From the NCBI RefSeq assembly GCF_948329515.1, contig NZ_CAOJCN010000005.1:1-64000 (forward strand): a DNA stretch of 64,000 nucleotides. Direction: 5' to 3'. How positions within the stretch are numbered: position 1 is the stretch's first letter; each line of letters starts with the position of its first letter. The notes under the pieces are model-generated. The model saw nothing but the letters and a program-made list of their open reading frames with translations. It did not search any database and was not told the DNA's origin. Shown in pieces: positions 43,793 to 53,201 of the stretch. The position numbers were made by a program, and so were the translations under genes. The stretch is from Cohnella rhizoplanae. Lineage in GTDB: Bacteria > Bacillota > Bacilli > Paenibacillales > Paenibacillaceae.

Positions 43793-45219
43793 GGAAGACC
43801 GCCTTCCGCCAGATCCTGCCGCGCGCTCCGGTATTCGGATGGGAGCACGCCCGTCCGGTCTCGGAACAGGCGGCTGAAGTACTTGTCGTCCTCGAAGCCG
43901 ACCCGGCCCGCGATATCGCGGATCGGCAGGTCCGTCCCGCGCAGCAGCTCCTTCGCCGCGGCCAGGCGCAGCTTGCGCAGCGCGTCGCCGAACGCCTCGC
44001 CGGACGCGAACTTCTTGAAGCACTGGCTGAAGTAGCTGCGGCTCATGCCGATGCGGCGCGCGACCTCGTCCTGGTTCAGGTCCTGCCCCGCATGGCCCTT
44101 CATGTAGAGCACGGCCCGGATCAAACTGCCGAACACCTCCCGCGACAGCGACAGCTCGGCGAGCCGCTGCTGCGTGAGGAGGGCGGCGGCGGACAGCCAG
44201 CTTTTCCACTGCTTCCAGGTATACAGCTCGCAGGGGTCGCCGAGCGCGTCCGCCAGCGCGGCCTCGTCGCCGGCTTCGCCGCGCCACCCTAGGTACTGCG
44301 CCCACTCGGCTGCGAGCGAGCGCAGCCAAACCTGCAGCCGCATAGGGTCGACCTGCCACTGCTCGACCTGCGCCGCGAATCTGCGCCAGTCCTCGCCGTA
44401 CAGGAGCCAGCGGCACTCGGCCCACTCTCCGAACGCCGCGTCGAGCTCCGCCGGCGACGCCCCTGCGTCCGCGCGAAGCTCGCTCAGCGCGACGGCGCGC
44501 CCCGCGGCCTCGCCGCCGCCGCGGTAGAACAGATGGAGCGGCAGCCGCTCCGCGATCGCCCGTTCCGCCTCCCGGGCCGAGACGCGCTCGTCCGAGCCGG
44601 CCGTCACCCACGCCGCCTGCCACTTGCCGGCGATATGCGCCGGCAGCTCGCGCAGCCACTCCTCCGCCTGCTGCGCCTGCGCCGTCCAGAGCCACAGCCC
44701 GCCGCCCAGGCGGCGCGGCTTGCCTTCGGACGCCAGGCTTACAGGCGGCGGCGCCTCGTCCGGCAGCGCTTGCCCCTTCGGCGCGAGCACGACCGCGGAC
44801 TCGAACGGCCGCTGCGTCCCGCCCGCCGTATGCCGGCGCTCCCATTCAAAGCGCTTCACGATGCGCTGCAGCGTCTCGTCCACGTTGCTCTTGTTGAGAA
44901 GCGTCTTGACGATGTAGTCGATCGCGCCGAGCCGCAGCGCCTCCTGCACGTAGTCGAACTCGTGATGGCAGGTGAGGATGACGGCCTTGGTCTTGGGATA
45001 CCGGCTGCGCGCCTGGTCGATCAGCTCGAAGCCGGACATGCCGGGCATGCCGATGTCGACGAACATCATGTCGATCTCATGCTCGCCGAGCAGCGCCATC
45101 GCGGCGTTGCCGTCCTTGGCCTCGCCGACGATGGAGATGCCGTAGGCGGACCAGTCGGCCAGCGCGATGAATCCCCGCCGCACGCGTTTCTCGTCGTCAA
45201 CGACCAGCGCTTTGATCAT
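43789..45219 (-). CDS. YesN-like response regulator (receiver plus AraC domain)
   Basis: This 476-residue regulator has a receiver domain (about 1-120) with acidic pocket DD at residues 8-9 and phospho-acceptor Asp55 (MMFVDIGMPGMSG). The conserved lysine is in DYIVKT, where the family usually has KP. The middle is variable; the C-terminal AraC-type DNA-binding domain (about 370-470) shows DEVARRIGMSRSYFSQCFKK. It should activate sugar-uptake genes nearby when phosphorylated by the kinase encoded upstream, whose stop it overlaps by 23 bases. Confidence 0.94.
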   Translation of the reverse strand: MIKALVVDDEKRVRRGFIALADWSAYGISIVGEAKDGNAAMALLGEHEIDMMFVDIGMPGMSGFELIDQARSRYPKTKAVILTCHHEFDYVQEALRLGAIDYIVKTLLNKSNVDETLQRIVKRFEWERRHTAGGTQRPFESAVVLAPKGQALPDEAPPPVSLASEGKPRRLGGGLWLWTAQAQQAEEWLRELPAHIAGKWQAAWVTAGSDERVSAREAERAIAERLPLHLFYRGGGEAAGRAVALSELRADAGASPAELDAAFGEWAECRWLLYGEDWRRFAAQVEQWQVDPMRLQVWLRSLAAEWAQYLGWRGEAGDEAALADALGDPCELYTWKQWKSWLSAAALLTQQRLAELSLSREVFGSLIRAVLYMKGHAGQDLNQDEVARRIGMSRSYFSQCFKKFASGEAFGDALRKLRLAAAKELLRGTDLPIRDIAGRVGFEDDKYFSRLFRDRTGVLPSEYRSARQDLAEGGLP

Positions 45220-46960
45220 AGAGCTCCACCTCGCTTCGAATCGGTATGTTCACGGACAGGGTCGTACCCTCCCCGGGGGCGCTGCGGATGCGCAGCAGGT
45301 CGCCGCTGCCGTAGTAGCTCTCGAGCAGGCGCTTGACGTACTTGAGACCGATGCCCATCCCGCGGCGGGAAGCGCCCTGATCGTCTTCCAGCAGCGCGGC
45401 GAGCGTCTCTGCGTCCATGCCGGGACCGTTGTCCGTCACGCGCAGCGTCAACATGTCCGGCGCGTCCTTCACCCGCTCCACCGCGATATCGATCGCGCCG
45501 CCTTCCTCGCTGTGCCCGTGATAGATGGCGTTCTCCACGAGCGGCTGCAGCAGGAAGCGCGGCATGGCGATCCGCTCCGTGCCCGGCTCCACGGCGATGC
45601 TGAACGTAAGCTCGTCCTCGTACCTGTAGCTCTGCAGCTCGATATAATGGCGGAGCGCCTCGAGCTCCTGCCCGACGGTGACGATCAGGCTGTTCTTGCC
45701 CATATTGTACTGCAGCACCTGCACGAGCAGCGTCACGATCCGGTCGATCTCCTCCTGGCCGCCCGCGCGCGCGACCCACTGCACCGTATTGAGCGTGTTG
45801 TGCAAAAAATGCGGGTTGATCTGGCTCAGCAGCTTCTCCGTCTCGAGCTGGTACTTGGTCCGCTCGTTGTGGCCGATCTCCCGGATCAGGTCGTTGACCG
45901 TCGTCTTCATGTCCTGGAAGCTGCCAAGAAGCTGGTCGAACTCCTCCACCTTCATATACTGGACGGGCGCTTCGCGGTCGCGGGTCATGCGCACGATCTC
46001 GCGGTTCACCTTGCGGATCGAGCCGTACACCTTGCGCCAGATCAGCATCGCCAGCAAGATCGCGAATCCGAAGGCGAAGGCGAACAGCAGCGCGAGGCGC
46101 CGGAACCAATCATTGATCTCCCGGTTGAACGCGTCCTTGCTGACGGCGGTCATCAGCTTCCAGCCCTGCGGACTCTCGTAGCCGAACAGATAATAGCCGC
46201 GGTAAGGCCCGCCCCCCGATGCGGCGATCTCCTCGTAGCGCAGCCGCTCCGGGTCGAGCGGCGGCTCCCCGTCGTCCGCGAACAGCGCGTCTCCGTTCTC
46301 GTCGATCAGATAGTGCGACACCTTCATGCCGTAGAGCGCTTCGTTCAGAATCTTGCGGAACAGATTGTAATTCGATTCCAGATAAATGTAGACCGGCCGC
46401 GCCTGGTCCGTGCGCACGACGCGCAGCGACGAGATGACCGTATTGTCGCTGTTCTTGTACTGCGTCCGGTGCGGCCCGCTGAATACGGCGCCCTTGTACT
46501 GTACGAACGGCGGCAGACCCTCGATCGAGAAGCCTGCGGTCACCGGCAGGTTGTTGAACAGCACCGGCTCCGCGGCTTGGGGCATATAATAGACGGTCAA
46601 GCCCACGTTCGGGCTCGTGAAGTTGACCAGATTCAGGCTGTCCTCGATATCCTGCTTGATCTCCGCCTTGTCATAGGTCTGGCTCGCCGTCAGATAGCTG
46701 TTGATCAGCTCGGCCAGCCGGCCGTCCAGCGCGAACTGCTTGGAGACGAAGTCCAGGTCGTTCAGCATGTTTTCCATCCCCGTCGCCTCCTGCTTGAGGC
46801 TGGCGTCGATGCCGCTGCGGATCTTGCCTGTCAGGATCGAGTGGAGCGACGAATACGTATAGGCGGAAAACAGGATCGGCGGAAACAGGCAGGCGATCAG
46901 CAGGTAGACAACTAGCGTGCGCCTGAGCGTCCCCTGTTTGAAGGGATGAGGCATCTTCAT
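45197..46960 (-). CDS. YesM-like sensor histidine kinase
   Basis: This 587-residue membrane kinase has two transmembrane helices (about 14-34 and 285-305) around a large extracellular sensor region. HAMP, His_kinase and HATPase domains follow. The phosphorylated histidine is in LLSQINPHFLHNTLNTVQW, and ATP-binding boxes are PLVENAIYHG and VTDNGPGMD. This is the LytS/YesM class that senses sugars or cell-wall fragments in Paenibacillaceae. The start is uncertain: ATG at 46960 or 46954, neither with a strong site. It forms an operon with the regulator and lipoprotein downstream. Confidence 0.93.
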   Translation of the reverse strand: MKMPHPFKQGTLRRTLVVYLLIACLFPPILFSAYTYSSLHSILTGKIRSGIDASLKQEATGMENMLNDLDFVSKQFALDGRLAELINSYLTASQTYDKAEIKQDIEDSLNLVNFTSPNVGLTVYYMPQAAEPVLFNNLPVTAGFSIEGLPPFVQYKGAVFSGPHRTQYKNSDNTVISSLRVVRTDQARPVYIYLESNYNLFRKILNEALYGMKVSHYLIDENGDALFADDGEPPLDPERLRYEEIAASGGGPYRGYYLFGYESPQGWKLMTAVSKDAFNREINDWFRRLALLFAFAFGFAILLAMLIWRKVYGSIRKVNREIVRMTRDREAPVQYMKVEEFDQLLGSFQDMKTTVNDLIREIGHNERTKYQLETEKLLSQINPHFLHNTLNTVQWVARAGGQEEIDRIVTLLVQVLQYNMGKNSLIVTVGQELEALRHYIELQSYRYEDELTFSIAVEPGTERIAMPRFLLQPLVENAIYHGHSEEGGAIDIAVERVKDAPDMLTLRVTDNGPGMDAETLAALLEDDQGASRRGMGIGLKYVKRLLESYYGSGDLLRIRSAPGEGTTLSVNIPIRSEVELYDQSAGR

Positions 46961-47097
46961 ATATCGCGACAGGAACAGTGGCTCGCATCCCCTCTCGTTG
47001 CATCTGACTCGCCGTTCCTGTATACGCTTTCTATCTATTCTAGCAAATCGCGCGGCATCCCGACAGCGGAAGACACTTCCTCCCCGCAATGCGGGAA

Positions 47098-47136
47098 AAG
47101 CTTACCGCCGTCCCTAACGAGGGCGGCGATAAGCTT
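47098..47136 (-). terminator. Terminator of the sugar ABC importer operon
   Basis: AAGCTTA and TAAGCTT with an inner CGCCG/CGGCG stem, and T-rich minus-strand exit. It separates the importer operon from the kinase operon. Confidence 0.75.
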
Positions 47137-47158
47137 CAGGCTGCTGCGTTCTCGACTA

Positions 47159-48958
47159 TTACTTGGCGCGGTACTCGAACACCTTTTCGTTTTGCTGCTT
47201 GTTCCAGTTATAGACGTCGTCGTAGCCGAGGCCTTTGGCCTTGGTGATCAGTTCCTTCTTCAGCTTGTCGAACTCGGCCTCGTTCTTCGCGAATACCATT
47301 TTCCAGGAATACTGCTTGATGACCTGCGCGACCTGGCCTTGCTTCTGCGACAGATCGTCGGAGATGACTTCAGGCGCGGTGCCGGTGAAAATCTGCTTGT
47401 TGATCGCGATCTTGTCGTTCTTCTGCAGGTAATCCTTGGCGCTCGTCGCGCCGCCCATCGCGGCTCTCCAGTTTTCCTCCAACTTGTTCGGCGCCTGGGC
47501 CAGCGTCGACGTCCACAGCGTGTAGTCGAACGGATCGCCGGTCTCCGGGTTGATGCTGGTCAGCTTGAGCGTCGTGTTGTTGATCTGATTCTGGCCGTCC
47601 TTCCACGTGCCGCCGCCGAATTCCTCAGGCACGGCCGCAGGGTTGGAAGGGAGCGCCTCCTTGCCGAAGTCCGTCAGAACCGGCTTGCCGCCTTCGAGCT
47701 TCCATACGAGACCTTCGGGGCCGTAGTTGGCGACCATCGTGCCCTCGGGGCTGTACATCCAGTCGAGGAATTCGAGCACGCGCTCCGGATGCTTCGCCTT
47801 GGCGCCGATCGCCCAGACGCGGTTGCCGCCGTACGGATTGTAGCCGTAGGAGAACGTGCGCTCCTCCTCGAACGGCACGAGCGCGAAGCCCTTGCCTTCG
47901 GCCAGACGCTCAGGCGTATTGTACGTGTTGAGCCACGGGAACCAGGTGAACAGCAGCTGGCCGTCCGTCATCTTGTTGACGACGTCGTCGAACTTCTGCG
48001 TCATGGAGTCCGGATCGACCAGACCCATCTGGTTCGCGTCGAAGTACAGCTTGAGGCCGCGCATGTAGTAGCCGTCTTCGTCGAGCACGCCCTGAACCTC
48101 GTTCTTGTCGGCCGAGATGAGCGTGAAGCCGCCGTTGTTGAAGCCGTCCGTCTCGTCGAAGCCGTTAAGCCCCGCCCATGCCTTGGTGTTCATCATCATG
48201 TTGCCGTCCCAGTCCTGCCACATCGAGAAGGCGTACGTCGGCCGTCCCGAATCGCTCTTGGGCTCCAGCTCCTGCATCTTCTTGAGCACCGGGAGGTAGT
48301 CTTCCATCTTGGTGATCTTCGGACTGCCCGCCTTCTGGTACAGGTCGAAGCGCAAATTCGGATTGTAGGTCATGTCCTTGCCCTCGGAAGGACCGTCCCC
48401 TTCGCCGACGTCGAAGCCGATGCCGTATACCTTGGAGCCGCCGCCGAAGTTGACCTTGTTCTTCTCGATCGCCTTGGATGCGTACTTCATCAGGTTCTGG
48501 CCGTACTTGTCCAGCAGGCCGTCCTGCGTCCAGTCGAGCAGCATGCCCGCCTTGATCGCGTCCTGGTACTTCTGGCCGTCGTCGCCGAATACGACCAGGT
48601 CGCCCAGATTGCCCGCCGACATCATCGCGGAGAACTTCACGTCGCCGCCGCCCTCGAGATTCGAGGAGATGATGTTGAGGTCGAGGTTGAACTTGTCCTT
48701 GACGACCTTGGCGAACCAGCCCTGCTGCTCGCCCGAGAAGTTGGACAGCATCGAGAACACGTCGATCTTGTATTCGTCGCGCTGCGGCGCGCCGGAAGCG
48801 GAAGCGCTTGCAGAGGCGCCGGACGAGGCCGAGCCGGACGGCGCGGCGGACGAGGCGGCGTTGTTGTTATTGTTGCCTCCGGAGCAAGCCGCGAGGCTCG
48901 TCGCGAGCAGGACGGCGACGGACGCGGTGAGCGCCTTTTTCTTTTTCATTTGTGGCAC
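47159..48958 (-). CDS. Extracellular sugar-binding lipoprotein
   Basis: This 599-residue solute-binding protein belongs to the LplA/YtcQ group. The signal peptide ends in the lipobox LAAC (Cys25), followed by an Asn/Ser/Ala-rich linker to about residue 58. The C-terminal domain has typical segments such as YSPEGTMVANYGPEGLVW. It should deliver an oligosaccharide to the two permeases encoded just upstream. The start is GTG at 48958, 8 bases after GGAGG; an ATG three codons later is too far from the site. No ATPase gene is in the operon, normal for this family, which shares an MsmX-type ATPase. Confidence 0.93.
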   Translation of the reverse strand: MPQMKKKKALTASVAVLLATSLAACSGGNNNNNAASSAAPSGSASSGASASASASGAPQRDEYKIDVFSMLSNFSGEQQGWFAKVVKDKFNLDLNIISSNLEGGGDVKFSAMMSAGNLGDLVVFGDDGQKYQDAIKAGMLLDWTQDGLLDKYGQNLMKYASKAIEKNKVNFGGGSKVYGIGFDVGEGDGPSEGKDMTYNPNLRFDLYQKAGSPKITKMEDYLPVLKKMQELEPKSDSGRPTYAFSMWQDWDGNMMMNTKAWAGLNGFDETDGFNNGGFTLISADKNEVQGVLDEDGYYMRGLKLYFDANQMGLVDPDSMTQKFDDVVNKMTDGQLLFTWFPWLNTYNTPERLAEGKGFALVPFEEERTFSYGYNPYGGNRVWAIGAKAKHPERVLEFLDWMYSPEGTMVANYGPEGLVWKLEGGKPVLTDFGKEALPSNPAAVPEEFGGGTWKDGQNQINNTTLKLTSINPETGDPFDYTLWTSTLAQAPNKLEENWRAAMGGATSAKDYLQKNDKIAINKQIFTGTAPEVISDDLSQKQGQVAQVIKQYSWKMVFAKNEAEFDKLKKELITKAKGLGYDDVYNWNKQQNEKVFEYRAK

Positions 48959-49111
48959 GGGGTAGTCCTCCCTTTATATGTTGGCTGATGGCGATGCGGT
49001 CTGGCATGGAGCGTCGGGCAGTTCAGGTCCGATTGCGGCCTCCGTGCTCACCTCCTTATAGGGTCGTTGCCGCGGGCGTTCGCGGCTTGGCGCCGCGAGC
49101 TCCCGGCGTTC

Positions 49112-50008
49112 TTATCCCTTGACGGCGCCGATCATGATGCCCTTGACGAAGTACCGCTGGAAGAACGGGTAGACGAACAGGATCGGGATAACGACGATCA
49201 TCGAGACGGTCGTGCGGATCGAAGTGGCCGTCTGCATTTTGGACAAGTCTACGTTGGCCGATCCCCCGCTGCTGCGGATGATCGCCGCGAGCGAGTTGGA
49301 CTCGTTGAGGTACTTGTAGAGCACGAACTGCAGCGTGTAGTACTTCTGATCCGTCATCAGGAACACGGTGTCGATAAACGAGTTCCACTGCGTCACGGCG
49401 GCGAAGATGGCGATGGTGGCGGCGATCGGCATGATGAGCGGCAGGATGATGCGGAAGAACAGCGTCATCGTCCCCGCCCCGTCGATTTCGGCCGACTCCT
49501 GGAGCACCTCGGGCAGCGACTCGACGAACGTTTTGACCAGGATCACGTAGAACGGCGACACGATCATCGGGAGGATGTAAGCCATGAAGTTGTTGGTCAT
49601 GTTCAGCTTCATCATGATGACGTACCAGGGGATAATGCCCGCGTTGAAGTACATCGTGATCATGATGAACCGGTACCAGAACGTGCGCGCCCACATCTTG
49701 CGCTTGGTGAAGATGTAGCCGAGGAACGCCGAGCCTGCCACAGTAGCGACAGTCCCGATGACCGTCCGCCCGACCGAGACGATCGCAGCCTGTGACAGGC
49801 CTTTGAGCTTTAGCACCTGCACGTAGTTATTGAAGTGAATCTCCTTCGGATACCACATGACGAGGCCCCGGGAGCTCAGGTCGTTGCTGCTGATCGTGTT
49901 GATGAACAGATAGTAGAACGGGAACAGGCACAGCAGCGTGAAGATGGCGAAGAACAGGTAGTTGAACGTGTGGAACACTTTGTCCCCGGTCGTGCTGCGG
50001 ATCTTCAA
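49112..50008 (-). CDS. Sugar ABC transporter permease, YtcP/LplC type
   Basis: This 298-residue inner-membrane subunit has six predicted helices and the EAA loop ESAEIDGAGTMTLFFRIILP, which contacts the ATPase. FNAGIIPWYVIMMKLNMTNN is typical of the YtcP branch. Second gene of the importer operon, 24 bases after the LplB-like gene. The start is a TTG at 50008 after AAAGGAGG, a strong site. Confidence 0.94.
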   Translation of the reverse strand: MKIRSTTGDKVFHTFNYLFFAIFTLLCLFPFYYLFINTISSNDLSSRGLVMWYPKEIHFNNYVQVLKLKGLSQAAIVSVGRTVIGTVATVAGSAFLGYIFTKRKMWARTFWYRFIMITMYFNAGIIPWYVIMMKLNMTNNFMAYILPMIVSPFYVILVKTFVESLPEVLQESAEIDGAGTMTLFFRIILPLIMPIAATIAIFAAVTQWNSFIDTVFLMTDQKYYTLQFVLYKYLNESNSLAAIIRSSGGSANVDLSKMQTATSIRTTVSMIVVIPILFVYPFFQRYFVKGIMIGAVKG

Positions 50009-50032
50009 GTTCGGCCCCTCCTTTGCTTTTGC

Positions 50033-51010
50033 TTAGATGATCGATTCGCCGCGCACCCACTTGGACAGCCGGTTGGCGAAGAACAGCAGGCCGATGCTGA
50101 TGATCGACTTCAGCATGCTGACGGCCGTCGCGAACGAGAAGTTGGTGCCGAGCATGCCCGTGTTGTAGACGTAAAGGTCGAGCACCTCGATGTGGTCCTT
50201 GTTGATCGGGTTCTGGAAGACGAAGTACTGCTCCATCCCGTTGTTGATAAAGTTGGCGATCGAGAGCAGCAGCAGCACGAAGTACGTCGGCATGATGCCC
50301 GGCACAGTGATGTTCCACATCTGGCGGAAACGGCCCGCGCCGTCGACCTTCGCCGCATCGTACTGCTCCTGGTCGATCCCGGTGATCGCGGCGATGTACA
50401 TGATCGCGCCCCAGCCGAGTCCTTTCCACGTTGCCCATAGAATCATGGCGAGCCATGTGTGGCTGTCGTTCGCCAGATAGTTGTAGCCGCGTTCCTGAAT
50501 GCCGAGGTCGATGAGAAGCCGGTTGATGAGACCGTTGTCGACGTTGAACATCATGAAGGCGATCGCGTACACGAGCACCCAGCTGATGAAGTTCGGCAGC
50601 GTCGTGAGGATCTGCACCGTCTTCTTGAAGCGCATCGAGCGGATCTCGGAGAGCAGGATGGCGAAGGCGACCGGCAGCACCGAAGTTACGATGCCGAGCG
50701 TGCTCATCGCGACCGTGTTCTTCATGACGCGCAGCACCTCTTGGGTCTGCGTCGGGTTAGCGAAGATCGAGCGGAACCACTGCAAGCCGACGAACGGCGT
50801 GTCGCTCAGCTTGAAGCCCGGACGATAATTGTACAGCGAGTAGATCCAGCCGTAGAGCGGCATATAGCTGAACATGAACACGAGCACGAGAAAAGGAAGC
50901 GCATACAAAAACAATCGGTAACGCTCCGGAATGCCACGCCTTCGTGCGGCGGCGGGCGGTGCGACGGGCTGAGAGAGCGGCGAGGCGTTCGTGCCGGCAG
51001 CCGGATTCAT
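50033..51010 (-). CDS. Sugar ABC transporter permease, LplB/YteP type
   Basis: This 325-residue permease has six predicted helices (first near 38-58, LFLYALPFLVLVFMFSYMPL). GWIYSLYNYRPGF and the EAA-like loop EQYDAAKVDGAGRFRQMWNI mark the LplB family. With the YtcP-type subunit it forms the channel of the importer. AAGGAGGAG precedes the ATG at 51010; the frame open to 51481 runs through non-coding leader. First gene of the operon, with a 668-bp upstream region. Confidence 0.94.
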   Translation of the reverse strand: MNPAAGTNASPLSQPVAPPAAARRRGIPERYRLFLYALPFLVLVFMFSYMPLYGWIYSLYNYRPGFKLSDTPFVGLQWFRSIFANPTQTQEVLRVMKNTVAMSTLGIVTSVLPVAFAILLSEIRSMRFKKTVQILTTLPNFISWVLVYAIAFMMFNVDNGLINRLLIDLGIQERGYNYLANDSHTWLAMILWATWKGLGWGAIMYIAAITGIDQEQYDAAKVDGAGRFRQMWNITVPGIMPTYFVLLLLSIANFINNGMEQYFVFQNPINKDHIEVLDLYVYNTGMLGTNFSFATAVSMLKSIISIGLLFFANRLSKWVRGESII

Positions 51011-51151
51011 AAGACTCCTCCTTCTAGAGATGCGGGTTGGGCTAGTTGCTTGTATGGGGCCGGCGGCTTCGGCTGGCGGCTTCGGCCGGTGGCTTGGGCC
51101 GGTGGAGCGGCGGATAAGCCGAGCACGATCGACCGCTAAAGGAACGGACGG

Positions 51152-51169
51152 TTGGAAATCGTTTTCCAA
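51152..51169. promoter_or_regulatory. Palindrome upstream of the sugar importer operon, possible operator
   Basis: TTGGAAA and TTTCCAA are perfect 7-bp arms around TCGT, 142 bases upstream of the first permease. It looks like an operator half-site pair but does not match the cre spacing. The 51170-51500 remainder of this leader shows no gene. Confidence 0.4.
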
Positions 51170-51500
51170 GCAGGGGCTGCGACTCCGTCGTTCCTCTCTC
51201 CTACGCCTCTTATTGTATAAACAGCGAGGAATGTAAGGGGATACAAAACGGTTTTGCGTTTTGGAAAGCGGTTGCGAGAAAGCGAACAAGGTTCCACCTG
51301 CGGCGAACGAAAACCTACCCTGCGTCCGAAAAGCGCCAGCAAAACACCGCGTTTTCAGTGCATGACTAGGTTTGTTTTTTGCCGTTTTAACGATATCCCC
51401 TTTAGTCAGGCGGGGCTTCGCTGCTAGGGGCACCTCTCTCTGTCTCAAGGCCCGTAGGTCACTGGGCACCTTGCTGCGCAAGGGAACTAAACTGCTTCCT

Positions 51501-51615
51501 CCGGCGGTGAGCTAGCGGAACTATTTTCCGCTATTGCGGGGTCGGTGAGGGCTTGCGGGGCGATAGCGGAACTATTTTCCACTATTGCGGGGTTGGTGAT
51601 GGCTTGCGGGAGCGA
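51501..51615. repeat. Tandem palindromic repeat array A4 (51-bp unit, 2 copies and a remnant)
   Basis: Two copies start at 51511 and 51562, 51 bp apart, with a third linker but no third palindrome. The core TAGCGGAACTATTTTCCGCTA is nearly the same as in array A2, while the linker (GGTCGGTGAGGGCTTGCGGGG) is different. It lies just past the terminator of the MFS gene. Confidence 0.88.
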
Positions 51616-51621
51616 CGGACG

Positions 51622-51665
51622 TAAAAGGCACCCTCTTTCCGTCAAGCGACGGAGTCGAGGGTGCC
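51622..51665 (-). terminator. Terminator of the MFS transporter gene
   Basis: GGCACCCTC (51627-51635) and GAGGGTGCC (51657-51665) with TTTTAC at the minus-strand exit. Confidence 0.88.
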
Positions 51666-51678
51666 CGCACCATATAAA

Positions 51679-52926
51679 CTAGGCGACGCGCTTGCGGTCG
51701 GACGGGAGCAGCATGGCGAGGAAGCCGACGACCGGCAGAATGCCGATGGTGCGCATAACCTCGGACATGCCGTAGACGTCGGCGGCCTTGCCGAGCACGA
51801 CTGCGCCGATGGCGCCCATGCCGAAGGCGAGGCCGGTCGTGAGGCCGGAGGCCATGCCGACCTTGGTCGGCAGCAGGTGCTGCGCGTAGACGACGGCCAC
51901 GGAGAAGCCGGATAGCAGGATGAAGCCCATGATCGCGATGACCGGATAGACGGCCCACAGCGGGAGATACGGCAGTGCGAGCGAGAATGGCAGCGCGCCG
52001 ACGATCGAGAGCACGATCATTTTTTTCAGTCCGATCCGGTCCGCCATCACGCCGCCGAAGAAAGTGCCCGCCACGCCGGTAGCCAGGAAGAGGAAGATGG
52101 GAATCTGGGCGGATTCCTTGGGCAAGCCGTAGTGGTCGATCAGGTAAAACTGGTAGAATCCGCTGATCCCCGAGTGGTACCAGGAGCGTCCGAAAACGAT
52201 GAAAACGAGCAGCGTCATCGCGAACAGCGCACGCGGATGATTCGTTAGCTCCGCCGCGACGCTGCCGCCCGCTTTGCGCTTGGCGCTAGCTGCCTCGCTT
52301 TTCTCCCGCCAGGCGTTCAGCTGTCCCTTGTACCACGGCATCAGCCACATTAGCGCGGCGATGGCGAGCGCAGCGAACAAGGTCATCCAGACGGCGCCAT
52401 GCTGACCGAAGGGGATAAAGATAGCCGCGGCCATGAGCGGCGCGAGCGAGCTGCCCGCGTTGCCCCCGACCTGGTAGATCGACTGGGCGCGACCCCGCTT
52501 GCCGCCCGCCGCGAAGTAGACGACGCGCGAGCCTTCGGGGTGGAAGATCGCGGAGCCGAGGCCGATGAACATGACCGCGAGCAGCACGCTCCAGAACGCG
52601 GGGGCAAAAGCGATGCCGACCATGCCGACCAGGCTGAGGCACATGCCGAGCGGCAGCAGGTACGGCCGGGCGGTCTTGTCCGTGTAGGAGCCGACGACCG
52701 GCTGCATGACCGAGGACGTCATATTGAGCGCGAACGTGATCCAGCCGACCTGGGCGAACGAGAGGCTGAGCGACTTTTCCAGGACGGTGAACATCGCCGG
52801 TACGACCGCCTGCATCGAGTCGTTCATCATATGCACGAAGCTGATGCAGAGCAATACGGGCATGACGGCGAGAGAGGCGTCGCGGGCGCTCCCCGGCTCG
52901 GCTCGCGTCGATGCGGTGGATGACAT
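51679..52926 (-). CDS. MFS exporter, fosmidomycin-resistance (Fsr) type
   Basis: This 415-residue protein has about twelve predicted helices. LCISFVHMMNDSMQAVVPAM near the N terminus and GLGSAIFHPEGSRVVYFAAG are typical of the Fsr branch, which exports fosmidomycin and similar compounds by proton antiport. GAAGGA precedes the ATG at 52926; the frame upstream to 53022 is not needed. Monocistronic. The natural substrate is unknown. The 275-bp gap to the next gene shows only a short AGTATT/AATACT inverted repeat near 53112. Confidence 0.9.
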   Translation of the reverse strand: MSSTASTRAEPGSARDASLAVMPVLLCISFVHMMNDSMQAVVPAMFTVLEKSLSLSFAQVGWITFALNMTSSVMQPVVGSYTDKTARPYLLPLGMCLSLVGMVGIAFAPAFWSVLLAVMFIGLGSAIFHPEGSRVVYFAAGGKRGRAQSIYQVGGNAGSSLAPLMAAAIFIPFGQHGAVWMTLFAALAIAALMWLMPWYKGQLNAWREKSEAASAKRKAGGSVAAELTNHPRALFAMTLLVFIVFGRSWYHSGISGFYQFYLIDHYGLPKESAQIPIFLFLATGVAGTFFGGVMADRIGLKKMIVLSIVGALPFSLALPYLPLWAVYPVIAIMGFILLSGFSVAVVYAQHLLPTKVGMASGLTTGLAFGMGAIGAVVLGKAADVYGMSEVMRTIGILPVVGFLAMLLPSDRKRVA

Positions 52927-53201
52927 GATGATTCCTTCTTTCGGGTTTTCCGGTTGATGACAATAAAGTTTAGGAGCCGCGGTCCGCGAAGTCAAGCGGA
53001 GAATATCGATTAAGGTTATCAAAGAAACACGCGCCTACCGCCGGCATCGTCCCGCCTCCTGCATTTCCTCGTTCCACGGATGGATTGTCGGCGTTGGTTG
53101 CGGACATATTGAGTATTGAATAGTGAATACTGGGATGCGCTTCCTACTCTTCATAGGTGTGGAAGACGTATCCATGATCATGTGGAAAAAGGAGTCTGGA
53201 C

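Noticed and set aside
43792-44845. N-terminal extension of the solute-binding lipoprotein
   Set aside because: The open frame continues through the response-regulator gene, but a GTG with a signal peptide directly after it at 43792 is the true start.
51152-51169. cre site upstream of the sugar importer
   Set aside because: The distance between TGG-AA and CG is one base too long for the cre consensus; kept only as an unspecified palindrome.
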